Assembly (NCBI RefSeq): GCF_002803845.1 | Contig: NZ_CP024985.1 | Location: forward strand, 1,612,001 to 1,676,000 | Length of the DNA: 64,000 nucleotides | DNA from: Streptomyces lavendulae subsp. lavendulae | Lineage (GTDB): Bacteria; Actinomycetota; Actinomycetes; Streptomycetales; Streptomycetaceae | Direction of reading: 5' to 3' | Shown: in pieces, positions 15,522-24,575 of the stretch | Position numbering within the stretch: position 1 is the first letter of the stretch | Layout of the letters: each line of letters opens with the position of its first letter | Notes under the pieces: generated by a model | What the model saw: only the letters and a program-made list of their open reading frames with translations | Database searches by the model: none | Told to the model about the DNA's origin: nothing | Made by a program: the position numbers and the translations under genes

Positions 15522-16925
15522 TCAGCGGTTGCCGACCGCCTGCTTGACCAGGGTCCTGCCGAAGTCCCACATCAGCCCGCCCCCGCCGTGCGCCTCGTCC
15601 ATGACCTCGCGGAACGCCCCGACGAAGCGGTCCACGTCCGCCTCGTCCACGATCAGCGGCGGGATGAGCTTGATGACCTCCAGGTGGTCGCCGGAGACCT
15701 GGGTCAGGATCCGGTGCCGGTTCAGCAGCGGCGCGACGACCATCTGCGCGAACAGCCCCTTGCGGGCCGCCTGGAGCACGGCCCAGCGGCTGCGCAGGCC
15801 CAGGGAGGACGGCCGGCCGAACTCGATGCCGATCATCAGGCCGCGCCCCCGCACCTCGTGCAGCAGCTCGTACTCGTCCACGAGCGCGGCGAGCCGCCCG
15901 CGCAGCAGGTCGCCCGTCGCGCGGGCGTTGGCCACCACCTGCTCGTCCTCCATGACGGCGAGGACCGCCAGCCCGGCCGCCATCGCCTGCGCGTTGGAGC
16001 CGAAGCTGGCGGAGTGCACCAGCACCCGGTCCATGGAGGAGTAGACCTTCTGGAAGATCCAGTCCTTGCCGAGGGTCGCGCCAACGGGGACGTAGCCGCC
16101 GGAGAGGGCCTTGGCCACGCACACCAGATCCGGTTCCACGCCCGGCTCGTGCTGGTACGCGTAGAAATCTCCCGTCCGGCCGAGGCCGGTCTGGACCTCG
16201 TCCGCGATGAGCAGCGCCTTGTGGCGGTGCAGCAGTTCCTGTGCGGCGCGCAGGTATCCGGGCGGGGCGGCGAGCACCCCCTTGCCCTGGACCGGCTCGA
16301 CGATCAGGGCGGCGACGTCCCCGCGCCGGAGCTCCGCCTCCAGCGCGTCCAGGTCCCCCATCGCGATCTTCGTGTCGGGGAGCAGCGGGGCGAAACCCTC
16401 GCGGAACCCGCCCTCCCCGTTGACCGACAGCGAGCCCGTGGTGAGCCCGTGGAAGGCGTGGTCGCAGTAGAGGATCCTGGGGCGGCCGGTGGCGTAGCGG
16501 GCGAACTTCAGGGCGGTCTCGACGGCCTCGGTGCCGCTGTTGCCGAAGAAGACCCGGTCCAGGTGGGGGCTGTGGCCGAGGAGCTTCTCGGCCAGCAGTC
16601 CCGGCAGCGGCTGGCAGTCGAAGCGGGTCAGGTCGGCGAGCTGGGCGTCCAGCACGTCGTGCAGGGCCCGGCGCACCACGGGGTGGTGGCGGCCCAGGCC
16701 CATCACGCCGAACCCGGCCAGCATGTCGAGGTAGTCGTTGCCCTCGTCGTCCCAGAAGTGCGCGCCCTCGGCCCGTACGTAGACCTTGTCGAAGCCGATG
16801 GTGCGCAGCATCCGGGGCAGCTGGTGGTTGAGGTGGCGGGCGTGCAGCTCGTACCGCTCCCCGCCGCGCTCGGCCAGCAGCGCGGCGAGGTCGAAGCCCT
16901 TGCCCCCTCCGGGCGCGGACGTCAT
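15522..16925 (-). CDS. hpnO: HpnO-like aminotransferase (aminobacteriohopanetriol synthesis)
   Basis: This 467-residue class III PLP aminotransferase is the last gene of the hopanoid operon. The conserved FFGNSGTEAVETALKFAR lies at about residues 126-143, IADEVQTGLGRTG at about 248-260, and the PLP lysine in VCVAKALSGGYVPVG near 284. In hopanoid clusters this enzyme converts an extended hopanoid aldehyde to aminobacteriohopanetriol. Its ATG overlaps the hpnH stop by four bases. In S. coelicolor, ispG and dxs copies lie between these two genes; here they are absent. Confidence 0.88.
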   Translation of the reverse strand: MTSAPGGGKGFDLAALLAERGGERYELHARHLNHQLPRMLRTIGFDKVYVRAEGAHFWDDEGNDYLDMLAGFGVMGLGRHHPVVRRALHDVLDAQLADLTRFDCQPLPGLLAEKLLGHSPHLDRVFFGNSGTEAVETALKFARYATGRPRILYCDHAFHGLTTGSLSVNGEGGFREGFAPLLPDTKIAMGDLDALEAELRRGDVAALIVEPVQGKGVLAAPPGYLRAAQELLHRHKALLIADEVQTGLGRTGDFYAYQHEPGVEPDLVCVAKALSGGYVPVGATLGKDWIFQKVYSSMDRVLVHSASFGSNAQAMAAGLAVLAVMEDEQVVANARATGDLLRGRLAALVDEYELLHEVRGRGLMIGIEFGRPSSLGLRSRWAVLQAARKGLFAQMVVAPLLNRHRILTQVSGDHLEVIKLIPPLIVDEADVDRFVGAFREVMDEAHGGGGLMWDFGRTLVKQAVGNR

Positions 16926-17962
16926 GCCGAGCCGGCCCGGTTGCCGCCGATCGTCTCCCGGGCCGCGCGCAGGGACTCCTTGAGGGATCCCATCGTGGCG
17001 AGGACGGCGGTCGGCTCGTAGCCGCAGTGCGCCATGCAGTTCGCGCAGCGCGGGTCCTTCCCGCGGCCGTACTTGCTCCAGTCGGTGTCCTCGATCAGCT
17101 CCCGGTACGTGGGCACGTAGCCGTCGCTCATCAGGTAGCAGGGGCGCTGCCAGCCGAAGAGGGAGTAATTCGGGATCGCCCAGGCGGTGCAGGGGAAATC
17201 CGCCTTTCCTTCGAGGAAGTCGAGGAAGAGCGGGGAGTGGTTGAGCCGCCAGCGCAGCCGGTTGCCTCCGGCGAAGGCCTTCTTGAAGAGTTCCCGGGTC
17301 TGTTCGACGCCCAGGAAGTGTTCCTGGTCGGGGGCCTTTTCGTAGGCATAGGCGGGCGAGATCATCATTTCGTCGACCTGGAGGTCGTCGTTGAGGTAGT
17401 TCAGCACCTCGATGATCGTCTGGGGTGTGTCGGTGTTGAAGAAGGTGGAGTTGGTGGTCACCCGGAATCCGCGACGCTTGGCCTCCTTGATGGCCGCCAC
17501 GGCTTCGTCGAAAACGCCTTCCTTGGCCACGGATTCGTCGTGGCGTTCGCGCAGTCCGTCGATGTGGACGGCGAAGGCGAAATACGGGGAGGGGGTGAAC
17601 TTCTCGATCTTCTTGCGGAGCAGCATCGCGTTGGTGCAGAGGAAGACGTACTTCCGCCTGGCCACCAGCTGGCGCACGATCTCGTCGATCTGCGGGTGCA
17701 TCAGGGGCTCGCCGCCCGCGATGGACACCATCGGGGCGCCGGACTCAAGGACGGCGCCGACCGCCTGGGCGACGGGCATGCGCTGCTTGAGCACCCCCGC
17801 CGGATGCTGGATCTTCCCGCAGCCCTCGCAGGCCAGGTTGCACGCGTAGAGCGGCTCCAGCTCGACGATCAGCGGGAACTTCTCGCGCTTGCGGAGCTTC
17901 TGTTCGAGAAGATAGGTCCCGACCCTGATGGACTGTCGCAACGGCATGGCCATCTGGCTCAC
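16922..17962 (-). CDS. hpnH: HpnH adenosyl-hopene transferase, radical SAM
   Basis: This 346-residue radical SAM protein adds the 5'-deoxyadenosyl group to hopene, the first step of extended hopanoid side-chain synthesis. The Fe-S motif CNLACEGC is visible with Cys41, Cys45 and Cys48, followed by SIAGGEPLMHP (about 80-90). The C-terminal SPASM-like cysteines are present in a short DPRCANCMAHCGYEP stretch (about 303-317). Length is normal for the family. It overlaps hpnG and hpnO by four bases each (ATGA). Confidence 0.95.
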   Translation of the reverse strand: MSQMAMPLRQSIRVGTYLLEQKLRKREKFPLIVELEPLYACNLACEGCGKIQHPAGVLKQRMPVAQAVGAVLESGAPMVSIAGGEPLMHPQIDEIVRQLVARRKYVFLCTNAMLLRKKIEKFTPSPYFAFAVHIDGLRERHDESVAKEGVFDEAVAAIKEAKRRGFRVTTNSTFFNTDTPQTIIEVLNYLNDDLQVDEMMISPAYAYEKAPDQEHFLGVEQTRELFKKAFAGGNRLRWRLNHSPLFLDFLEGKADFPCTAWAIPNYSLFGWQRPCYLMSDGYVPTYRELIEDTDWSKYGRGKDPRCANCMAHCGYEPTAVLATMGSLKESLRAARETIGGNRAGSA

Positions 17963-18603
17963 CTCCTGGGGAGCAGCAACGAACGGTGCCAGTCATGGAA
18001 CGCGGGCCGTACGGCACGCAGCACGCGGAAGGCCGATATTCCTCCGCGCACCGTGCCGATACGGACGAGCTCGTGCTCCGGAGCGTCCACGATCACCCGG
18101 ACGGCCGCAAGGGGACGGCCGGCGCCCCCGTGTGCGGTCCACAGGGTGGCCGCGGACTCCATGTCGACCGCGATGGCGCCGGTGGCGCGCAACTGCGCGC
18201 GCTCCGGCCCGCGGACGACGTGGTCGGATCCGGTCAGTGCGCCGAGGTGCACGGTCCGGCCGGGCACCGCCCGGGCCAGTGCCTCGGCGAGGAGGGCGGT
18301 GCCGGTGCAGGCGACCGCCCCGCGCGGGTCCCGGGTCTCCTCGGCGACGACCAGGTCGCCGGGGTGCATCCCGGGGACGAGGCCGGCGCAGAAGCCGGTC
18401 GCCAGGACGGCGGCCCGCTCCATGCCGGGCCGTCCGAGGGCCCGCGTGAGGGCGCGCTCGGCGGCGCGCGGGCCCATGCCCGTGCGCAGCAGCGCCCCGT
18501 CCGGTGCGCCGCCGCGGCCGGCGCTGCGCAGGGCCGCCTGCTCGATGCGCAGGGCGCAGGCGATCAGCAGCGGGGGCCTGGGCGGCGGCGCTCCGGCGTT
18601 CAT
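17959..18603 (-). CDS. hpnG: HpnG, hopanoid-associated phosphorylase
   Basis: This 214-residue nucleosidase or phosphorylase-like protein removes adenine from adenosylhopane to give a ribosylhopane. The family pattern GFCAGLVPGMHPGDLVVAEE (about residues 69-88) and AIAVDMESAATL (about 142-153), with the ribose-binding Met-Glu, are present. The start codon overlaps the shc stop by one base (TGATG), and the stop overlaps hpnH by four bases. It is slightly shorter than many homologues. Confidence 0.9.
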   Translation of the reverse strand: MNAGAPPPRPPLLIACALRIEQAALRSAGRGGAPDGALLRTGMGPRAAERALTRALGRPGMERAAVLATGFCAGLVPGMHPGDLVVAEETRDPRGAVACTGTALLAEALARAVPGRTVHLGALTGSDHVVRGPERAQLRATGAIAVDMESAATLWTAHGGAGRPLAAVRVIVDAPEHELVRIGTVRGGISAFRVLRAVRPAFHDWHRSLLLPRR

Positions 18604-20690
18604 CAGGACGCTCCGGCCGGCCGGTGGGCCCCGGGCGTGCGCGGACCGTCGGGGCCGAACGGTTCTCCGTGGAGGTAGCGGCCCAGGGCGGTGAGGGGGA
18701 ACACCTGCCGGTAGAGGTGGTAGTTGATGGAGAAGTCCCAGGGGAAGCCGGTGCCGGTGAAGTACGGCTCGTCCCAGGTCCCGTCGGGGCGCTGGGTCCC
18801 GACCAGGTAGGCCAGTCCCCGCTCGACGGCCTTGCCGTCGCGCTCCCCCGCCGACAGCAGCGCCATCAGCGCCCAGGCGGTCTGGGAGGCGGTGGAGGCG
18901 CCCTTCCCGGCCCATGAGCGGTCCTGGTAGGAGCGCTGGTCCTCGCCCCAGCCGCCGTCCTCGTTCTGTACGGATTCCAGCCAGGCCACGGCCCGCCGGA
19001 CCGCGGGGTGCGAGGGGGCGATGCCGGCGGCGGTGAGGGCCGGGACCACCGAGCCCGTCCCGTAGACGTAGTTGGTGCCCCAGCGTCCGAACCAGGAGCC
19101 GTCCGGCTCCTGTTCGGCGAGCAGCCAGGCGACGCCGCGCCGGGTGCGGGGGTCGGCGGCCTTGCCCTCGAAGGCGAGCATCTCGACGACGTGGGCGGTG
19201 ACATCGGCCGAGGGCGGGTCGATGACCTCGCCGAAGTCGCAGAAGGGCAGCCGGTTGGGGAAGGGGCTGGTGTTGTCGGCGTCGAAGGCGCCCCAGGCGC
19301 CGTTCTTCGACTGCATGCCGAGGTTCCAGGAGACCCCGCGGGCGATGGCGGCCTCGACCTTCGCCGGTTCGGGGTGGTGGATCCGGCGCAGGGCCAGGAC
19401 GACCTCGGCGGTGTCGTCGATGTCCGGGTAGTTGTCGTTGTGGAACTCGAAGGCCCAGCCGCCGGGTTCGAGCCCGGGGCGGCGCACGGCCCAGTCGCCG
19501 CTGCGCCGGATCTCCTCGCCGAGCATCCAGTCGGCGGCCTTGACCAGGGCGGGGTGGTCGGGGCGCACCCCGGCGTCGGCGAGGGCGATCGCGGCGAGGC
19601 AGGTGTCCCACACCGGGGACTGGCAGGCCTCGATCATGCGGGCGCCGTCCTCGCGCCAGACCGCGAACCGGTCGAGGGACTCCAGTCCGGCCCGCATCAC
19701 CGGGTGCCCCAGGTCGTAGCCGAGCAGGTGGAGGGCGATGACGGAGTACACCGCGGGTGGCTGGATCCCGCCCCAACAGCCGTCGTTCTCCTGGCGCTCG
19801 ACGATCCAGCGGCCGGCGGCCGTCATGGCGGCCTTGCGCAGCCGGCCCGGGGCGAACCGCCGGTAGAGGTGCAGGGCCTTGTCCATGCGCTGGAAGGCCC
19901 CTTCCCAACTGGCCAGCGGAGCGGCCGGCCTGGCCGGGAAGGGGTTGCGCGCGTCGGTGTGCAGCTCGTCGAGCGCGAAGGGGGCCGGGCGGACGGGCCG
20001 CAGGGCCGAGACGACGGTGAGCGGGACGATCGTCTGGCGGGCCCAGCAGCCGAAGTCGTAGATGTTCAGCGGCACCCAGGGGGGCAGGAAGACCAGCTCG
20101 GGCGGGAGTTCGGGCAGGTGGTCCCAGTTCCACCAGCCGAACAGGGCGAGCCAGATCCGGGTGAACACCCGGGCGCCGGCGATCCCGCCGTGGGCCCGGA
20201 TCCAGGCCGAGGCGCGGGCCATGTGCGGGCTGCCCGGTTCGTCCCCGGCCAGGCGCAGGGCGACGTACGCCTCGATGGTGGCGGAGAGTTCGGGCGGCCC
20301 GCCGTGGAAGGTGGCCCAGGTGCCGTCCTCGCGCTGCTCGCCCCGGATGAAGAGGGCGGCGGCGCGCGTGGTGGCCTCGTCCCGGATGCCGAGGAACTGC
20401 CTCAGCAGCAGGTCCTCGGCGTCCATGGTGACGTTGGTCTCCAGGTCGCCCTTCCACCACCCGGCCGGGTCCTGGCGCTCCAGCAGCGCGCGGACGGCCT
20501 TGTCGGTGGCCTCCTGGACACCCCGGACACCGCGCGGCGAGCCGTCCGGCCCCGCCCCGGCGCCGGGCGGCCCGGCGGCCGCGTCCCTCGGCGCTGCGGG
20601 CGCCGGGGCGGCCGTCCCTGCCGTCCCCTCTTGGTGTTCCGGATCCGCACCGCGGGCCATCGCACCGGCGCCGTCGGTCGTCGCTGTCAT
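18603..20690 (-). CDS. shc: Squalene-hopene cyclase
   Basis: This 695-residue enzyme cyclises squalene to hopene. The catalytic DXDD motif is D423-I-D425-D426. Several QW repeats are visible, such as QRPDGTWDEPYFTGTGF near the C-terminus and QENDGCWGG in the middle. The N-terminal ~40 residues are Ala/Gly/Pro-rich and variable in Streptomyces. An AGGGGA box precedes the ATG. It follows the prenyl synthase after 117 bases, the only real gap in the operon; that gap holds a 12-codon ORF at 20750-20788 (minus) that may be chance. The protein associates with the membrane. Confidence 0.97.
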   Translation of the reverse strand: MTATTDGAGAMARGADPEHQEGTAGTAAPAPAAPRDAAAGPPGAGAGPDGSPRGVRGVQEATDKAVRALLERQDPAGWWKGDLETNVTMDAEDLLLRQFLGIRDEATTRAAALFIRGEQREDGTWATFHGGPPELSATIEAYVALRLAGDEPGSPHMARASAWIRAHGGIAGARVFTRIWLALFGWWNWDHLPELPPELVFLPPWVPLNIYDFGCWARQTIVPLTVVSALRPVRPAPFALDELHTDARNPFPARPAAPLASWEGAFQRMDKALHLYRRFAPGRLRKAAMTAAGRWIVERQENDGCWGGIQPPAVYSVIALHLLGYDLGHPVMRAGLESLDRFAVWREDGARMIEACQSPVWDTCLAAIALADAGVRPDHPALVKAADWMLGEEIRRSGDWAVRRPGLEPGGWAFEFHNDNYPDIDDTAEVVLALRRIHHPEPAKVEAAIARGVSWNLGMQSKNGAWGAFDADNTSPFPNRLPFCDFGEVIDPPSADVTAHVVEMLAFEGKAADPRTRRGVAWLLAEQEPDGSWFGRWGTNYVYGTGSVVPALTAAGIAPSHPAVRRAVAWLESVQNEDGGWGEDQRSYQDRSWAGKGASTASQTAWALMALLSAGERDGKAVERGLAYLVGTQRPDGTWDEPYFTGTGFPWDFSINYHLYRQVFPLTALGRYLHGEPFGPDGPRTPGAHRPAGAS

Positions 20691-20807
20691 GGCTTCCCCT
20701 TAGAACAGTGTCCTCTGCTGTGCTGGGGTCTGCCGTCGGCCGGTGCGCTCTAGCAGGTGGCGGCGCCGGCCGGCGACTCGCGCTTCATATCCGCTGCCGG
20801 GTGGCGA

Positions 20808-21962
20808 TCACCTCTTGCGCACGACGACGAAGTCGGCGAGGGCGACGAGCTGGTCCCGTACCCGCTGCGGCATGTTCACGTCGTCCAGGGCCCGGATCGC
20901 CACCGCGTGCTGGCGCCGGGCCTCGTCGGCGGTCCACTGGCGGCCGCCCGCGGCCTCGATGAGCGAGGCGCGGTGGGCGAACTCCTCCTCGGAGAAGTTC
21001 TCGAAGTCGTTGCTCTTGGCATCGGCGGCGAGCAGCTGGGCGAGTTCCTCGCAGGCGGGTCCGCCGGCCGCGAGGGCGGCGACCACGGGCAGGGACTTCT
21101 TGCGCTGGCGCAGGTCGCTCCAGGTCTGCTTGCCGGTCGCGTCCGGGTCGCCCCAGATGCCGAGGAGGTCGTCGACGGCCTGGAAGGCGAGGCCGAGGTG
21201 GTAGCCGTACTCCTCCAGCTTGTCGGCGGTGCGGTCGTCGGCGCCGCCGAGGACGGCGCCGATGGAGACCGCGCAGGCGAGCAGGGCGCCCGTCTTGTTG
21301 CCCTCCATCTCCAGGCACTCCTCGACGCTGACGCGCTCGCGGTGCTCGTAGGAGATGTCCTGGGCCTGGCCGTCGATGAGCTTGCGGCTGGCCGTGGTCA
21401 GGCGGCGGGCCGCGCGGCCCGCCTCGACGGTGCCCAGCTCCAGCAGGACCTCGTTGGCGAGGGCGAAGAGGGCGTCGCCGACGAGGATCGCCAGCGCCGG
21501 TCCGTGGACCTTCCAGACCGTGTCGCGGTGGCGGCGCTGTTCGTCGCCGTCCATCAGGTCGTCGTGCAGCAGCGAGAAGTTGTGGACGAGCTCCACGGCG
21601 ACGGCGCCGGGGATGCCGACCTCGGCGGAGGCGCCGGCGGCCTCGGCGGAGAGCAGGGCGAGGGCGGGCCGGACGGCCTTGCCCCCGTCGCCGTCCGCCG
21701 GGTTGCCCTGGGCGTCGATCCAGCCGAAGTGGTAGGCGGCGACCGTGTCCATGGGCGCCGCGAGCCGGTCTACGGCGGCCCGGAGCACGGGGGTCGACAG
21801 CGTGCGGCCGCGTTCCAGGAGGGCGAGCGTGTCCGCCTGCTCCCCGCCGGCCGTGCCCACACTGGCAGCCGTGTTCTCGACAGCCGGGTTCCCCGGGTTC
21901 ACTGGCTCTCCTCTGGTTCCTGTACGTGCTGTGCCGGTTGTGCTGGTGGTCGTGGTCGTCAT
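20808..21962 (-). CDS. Polyprenyl (farnesyl) diphosphate synthase
   Basis: This 384-residue E-type prenyltransferase supplies the C15 units for squalene. The first Asp-rich motif is LLHDDLMDGDEQRR and the second is FQAVDDLLGIWGD. A GNKTGALLACAVSIG stretch is typical of the family. I start it at the ATG at 21962, which overlaps the hpnE stop by four bases with a GGGAGG box upstream. A GTG at 21902 also has an excellent GAGGAG box and would remove a Thr-rich leader of 20 residues, so either could be real. It lies in the hopanoid operon between hpnE and shc. Confidence 0.92.
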   Translation of the reverse strand: MTTTTTSTTGTARTGTRGEPVNPGNPAVENTAASVGTAGGEQADTLALLERGRTLSTPVLRAAVDRLAAPMDTVAAYHFGWIDAQGNPADGDGGKAVRPALALLSAEAAGASAEVGIPGAVAVELVHNFSLLHDDLMDGDEQRRHRDTVWKVHGPALAILVGDALFALANEVLLELGTVEAGRAARRLTTASRKLIDGQAQDISYEHRERVSVEECLEMEGNKTGALLACAVSIGAVLGGADDRTADKLEEYGYHLGLAFQAVDDLLGIWGDPDATGKQTWSDLRQRKKSLPVVAALAAGGPACEELAQLLAADAKSNDFENFSEEEFAHRASLIEAAGGRQWTADEARRQHAVAIRALDDVNMPQRVRDQLVALADFVVVRKR

Positions 21963-23374
21963 GCCGCCTCCCACGGAGGACGTCCGGCGGGGCGGCCCAG
22001 GGCGGTCAGTGCCGCCCCGGCCGCACCGGTGCCGCTGCGGACCGCGCTCTCCATGGTCGCGGGCCAGCCGGTGGCGGTCCACGCACCGGCGAGATAGAGG
22101 CCCGGCGTGTCGGTCCGGTTGCCTGGGCGCAGCCGGCCGACGCCCGGACTCGGGGCGAAGGTGGCGGTGCGTTCCCGGGTGACGAAGAAGTCGCGCACCT
22201 TCGCGCCCCGGGCGGCGGGCAGCAGCCGCTCCAGCTCCGGCAGGTACTTGGCGCGCAGGACGGACACCGGTTCGTCGATGTCCTCCTGGGCCGCCGACTG
22301 GGACACGGCCAGGTACTGGCCGCCGTCGGTGAGGCCGGAGGAGTCGGTGCGGTCGAAGACCCACTGGACCGGGGAGCCCAGGGCGGCGAAGAAGGGCTGC
22401 CTGAGCACCTTGCGGTCGTAGACCACGTGGACGTTGAGGATGGGCGCGGTGCCGATGTCGAGGAGCTTGTCCGGGTCGGCCAGCGCCCCGGGCGGGAGCA
22501 GCCCGTGGGCCTCGCGCTGCGGGACGGCGAGGACGACGGTGCCCGCCGCGAGGGACTCCTCCTCGGTGTCGACCCGCCAGTTCCCGTCGTCCGTACGGGA
22601 GACGCAGGTGACCCGGGCGCGCAGTTCGGTGCGCACGTCGGCCGCGTCGAGGGCCTTGCGGGCGAGGGTGTCGTGGAGGTCGCCGAGCGGGACGCGGGCC
22701 CAGCCGATGTCGGCGGCGCCGTTCTCGGAGAGCAGGCCGGTCTTGAAGACCATGGCGGCCAGGCCCAGCGAGGACTGGTCGGCGGTGGCGTTGAGGGTGG
22801 CGACGCCGACGAGGTCCCAGAGGGCCTCGACGGTGCGCGGGGACTGGCCGTAGCGGGCGAGCCAGGTGGCGAAGTCCAGGCCGTCGAGGGCCGGGTCGGC
22901 CGGGTCGAGTCGGCGCAGGGCCAGGGCTGCGCGTCCCACGGCCGCCCGCTCGGCGAGCGAGAGGTGCGGGTAGGTGGCCAGGGACGCGGCCAGGTGCAGG
23001 GGGACGGGCAGGGCGCTGCGGCGCAGCCGGCCCAGGCGCGGTCCCCGGGGGTGGGCGACGTCGAGGACGGGGACGTCGAGCCGGTCCTGGACCGGGGCGA
23101 GGTCCGCGCCGCCGATGCGCTCCAGGAACCACCGGTAGGCCGTGCAGCAGCGGAGGTAGACGTGCTGGCCGTTGTCGACGGTCAGCTCGCCGCGCTTGAA
23201 GGAGAACGCGAGCCCGCCGAGCCGGGGGCGGCCTTCGAGCAGGGTGACCCGTAGTCCGGCGTCGGCGAGGCGGAGCGCGGCGGTGACCCCGGCGAGTCCG
23301 CCGCCGACGACGACGGCGTGCCGGTCGGCGTCCTGGCCGGCGCCTCGGCGCGCGCGCTGGTCGGCGGTGCTCAT
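21959..23374 (-). CDS. hpnE: HpnE hydroxysqualene dehydroxylase
   Basis: This 471-residue FAD-dependent amine-oxidase-fold enzyme reduces hydroxysqualene to squalene. The dinucleotide motif VVVGGGLAGVTAALRLADAG is at about residues 21-40, and the Rossmann Glu lies in LLEGRPRLGG (about 45-54). The C-terminal FAD-contact motif GLYLAGAWTATGWPATMESA is at about 428-447. It works after HpnC and HpnD in the three-step squalene route. Its start overlaps the preceding small ORF by four bases, and its stop overlaps the prenyl synthase ATG. Confidence 0.94.
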   Translation of the reverse strand: MSTADQRARRGAGQDADRHAVVVGGGLAGVTAALRLADAGLRVTLLEGRPRLGGLAFSFKRGELTVDNGQHVYLRCCTAYRWFLERIGGADLAPVQDRLDVPVLDVAHPRGPRLGRLRRSALPVPLHLAASLATYPHLSLAERAAVGRAALALRRLDPADPALDGLDFATWLARYGQSPRTVEALWDLVGVATLNATADQSSLGLAAMVFKTGLLSENGAADIGWARVPLGDLHDTLARKALDAADVRTELRARVTCVSRTDDGNWRVDTEEESLAAGTVVLAVPQREAHGLLPPGALADPDKLLDIGTAPILNVHVVYDRKVLRQPFFAALGSPVQWVFDRTDSSGLTDGGQYLAVSQSAAQEDIDEPVSVLRAKYLPELERLLPAARGAKVRDFFVTRERTATFAPSPGVGRLRPGNRTDTPGLYLAGAWTATGWPATMESAVRSGTGAAGAALTALGRPAGRPPWEAA

Positions 23375-23604
23375 GCGTCCTCCCCCGTGGTGCGGTGGCC
23401 CTGTCGGACGGTGGGGGCGGGCACGCCTCGGCGCGCCGCGGCCCGGTGCGGACCACGGCCTTCGCCCGCCCGGACAGACGCCGCGGGGGCGGCCGGGGTT
23501 GCCCGGCCGGCGGCCCGGCCGGACGGCGGCCGGGCCGGTGCCGGGCGGGCGCCGCCGGGCCGGGGGGCGGCCGGGGCCGGGGCGGGGGTCCTGGTGCGCC
23601 GCAT
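23371..23604 (-). CDS. Small Pro/Ala/Arg-rich protein between hpnD and hpnE
   Basis: This 77-residue ORF is locked into the operon: its ATG overlaps the hpnD stop (TGATG) and its stop overlaps the hpnE ATG (ATGA). It is very rich in Ala, Pro, Arg and Gly, with a C-terminus reading VRQGHRTTGEDA. I recall small DUF6380-type ORFs in this position in other Streptomyces hopanoid operons, and the tail is loosely similar, but I cannot confirm this. It may be a real small protein or a translated spacer that keeps ribosomes moving into hpnE. Confidence 0.45.
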   Translation of the reverse strand: MRRTRTPAPAPAAPRPGGARPAPARPPSGRAAGRATPAAPAASVRAGEGRGPHRAAARRGVPAPTVRQGHRTTGEDA

Positions 23605-24575
23605 CAGATGCGCCTGCGCGTGCTCTGACGGGAGATGGTCCGGGCGTCGAGGCCCGAGAGGCCGCGCACGGCGACGTACGCCTTCTCGTGGGTCGGCAGC
23701 GAGACGCGCCCGCGCAGCACGGCCTCGGGCTCGCGCTCGATGCGGTCCAGGAGGCGGCGGTAGATGCCGGCCATCGCGGCCACGCAGGCGCCGCTGCGCC
23801 GGTCGAGCATCGGCAGCAGCCGGTAGCCCTCGACGAACAGGGCCCGCGCGCGCCGCACTTCGTGGTGGACGAGGCCGGCGAAGTCGGCTCCGGCGGGGGC
23901 CCGGTCCCCGTGGAAGCCCTCGGAGCAGCCGAACTTGGCGAGGTCCTCGGCGGGGAGGTAGGTGCGCCCGTTGGCCGCGTCCTCGCGAACGTCCCGCAGG
24001 ATGTTGGTGAGTTGCAGGGCCAGGCCCAGGGTGTCGGCGTACTCGTCGGCGCGGGCGGCTTCGGGGGCGCCGAGGCCGCCGGTGTGCACGGTGCCGAAGA
24101 CGCCGAGGGAGAGCCGTCCGATGGCCCCGGCCACGCAGCGGCAGTAGGCCTTGAGGTCGTCCCAGGTCTCGTACTCCTCGCCGCGGACGTCCATCAGGAC
24201 CCCGTCGATGAGTTCGTCGAGGCCGCCGAGGGGGATGGGGAAGCGCCGGGCGGCGTGCGCGAGGGCGACGGCGACCGGGTCGGTGTCGTCCTCCTCGACC
24301 TCCTCGGCCCGGATCCGGCCGAGCAGGGCGCGCGTCTCCTCCAGCCGTACGAGCTTGGCCTCGGGCGGGAGCGTGCCGTCGCCGATGTCGTCGACGCGCC
24401 GTGAGAAGGCGTACAGCGCCGACATCGCCTGCCGCTTGTCGGTGGGCAGCAGCCGGATGCCGTACGCGAAGTTGCGCGCCTGCGTGCCGGTGACGGCCTC
24501 GCAGTAGCTGTAGGCCGCGAGGACCGGAGCGGACGGAGCGGACGCGTGTGTGGGGCCCTCCACGTTCGGGCTCAC
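23604..24575 (-). CDS. hpnD: HpnD presqualene diphosphate synthase
   Basis: This 323-residue trans-isoprenyl diphosphate synthase condenses two farnesyl diphosphates to presqualene diphosphate. Its Asp-rich motifs are YAFSRRVDDIGDG (about residues 55-67) and LQLTNILRDVREDAANGR (about 183-200), and the YLPAEDL motif follows. Length is standard. The start overlaps hpnC by four bases. Confidence 0.95.
   Translation of the reverse strand: MSPNVEGPTHASAPSAPVLAAYSYCEAVTGTQARNFAYGIRLLPTDKRQAMSALYAFSRRVDDIGDGTLPPEAKLVRLEETRALLGRIRAEEVEEDDTDPVAVALAHAARRFPIPLGGLDELIDGVLMDVRGEEYETWDDLKAYCRCVAGAIGRLSLGVFGTVHTGGLGAPEAARADEYADTLGLALQLTNILRDVREDAANGRTYLPAEDLAKFGCSEGFHGDRAPAGADFAGLVHHEVRRARALFVEGYRLLPMLDRRSGACVAAMAGIYRRLLDRIEREPEAVLRGRVSLPTHEKAYVAVRGLSGLDARTISRQSTRRRI

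Noticed and set aside
20750..20788. 12-codon ORF (minus) in the gap before shc
   Set aside because: It has a weak ribosome site and nothing but position to support it; mentioned under shc but not called as a gene.
20808..23456. Minus-strand 882-residue frame that could look like a prenyl synthase fused to another protein
   Set aside because: The first ~500 codons are a low-complexity shadow of hpnE; the true gene starts at 21962 (or 21902).
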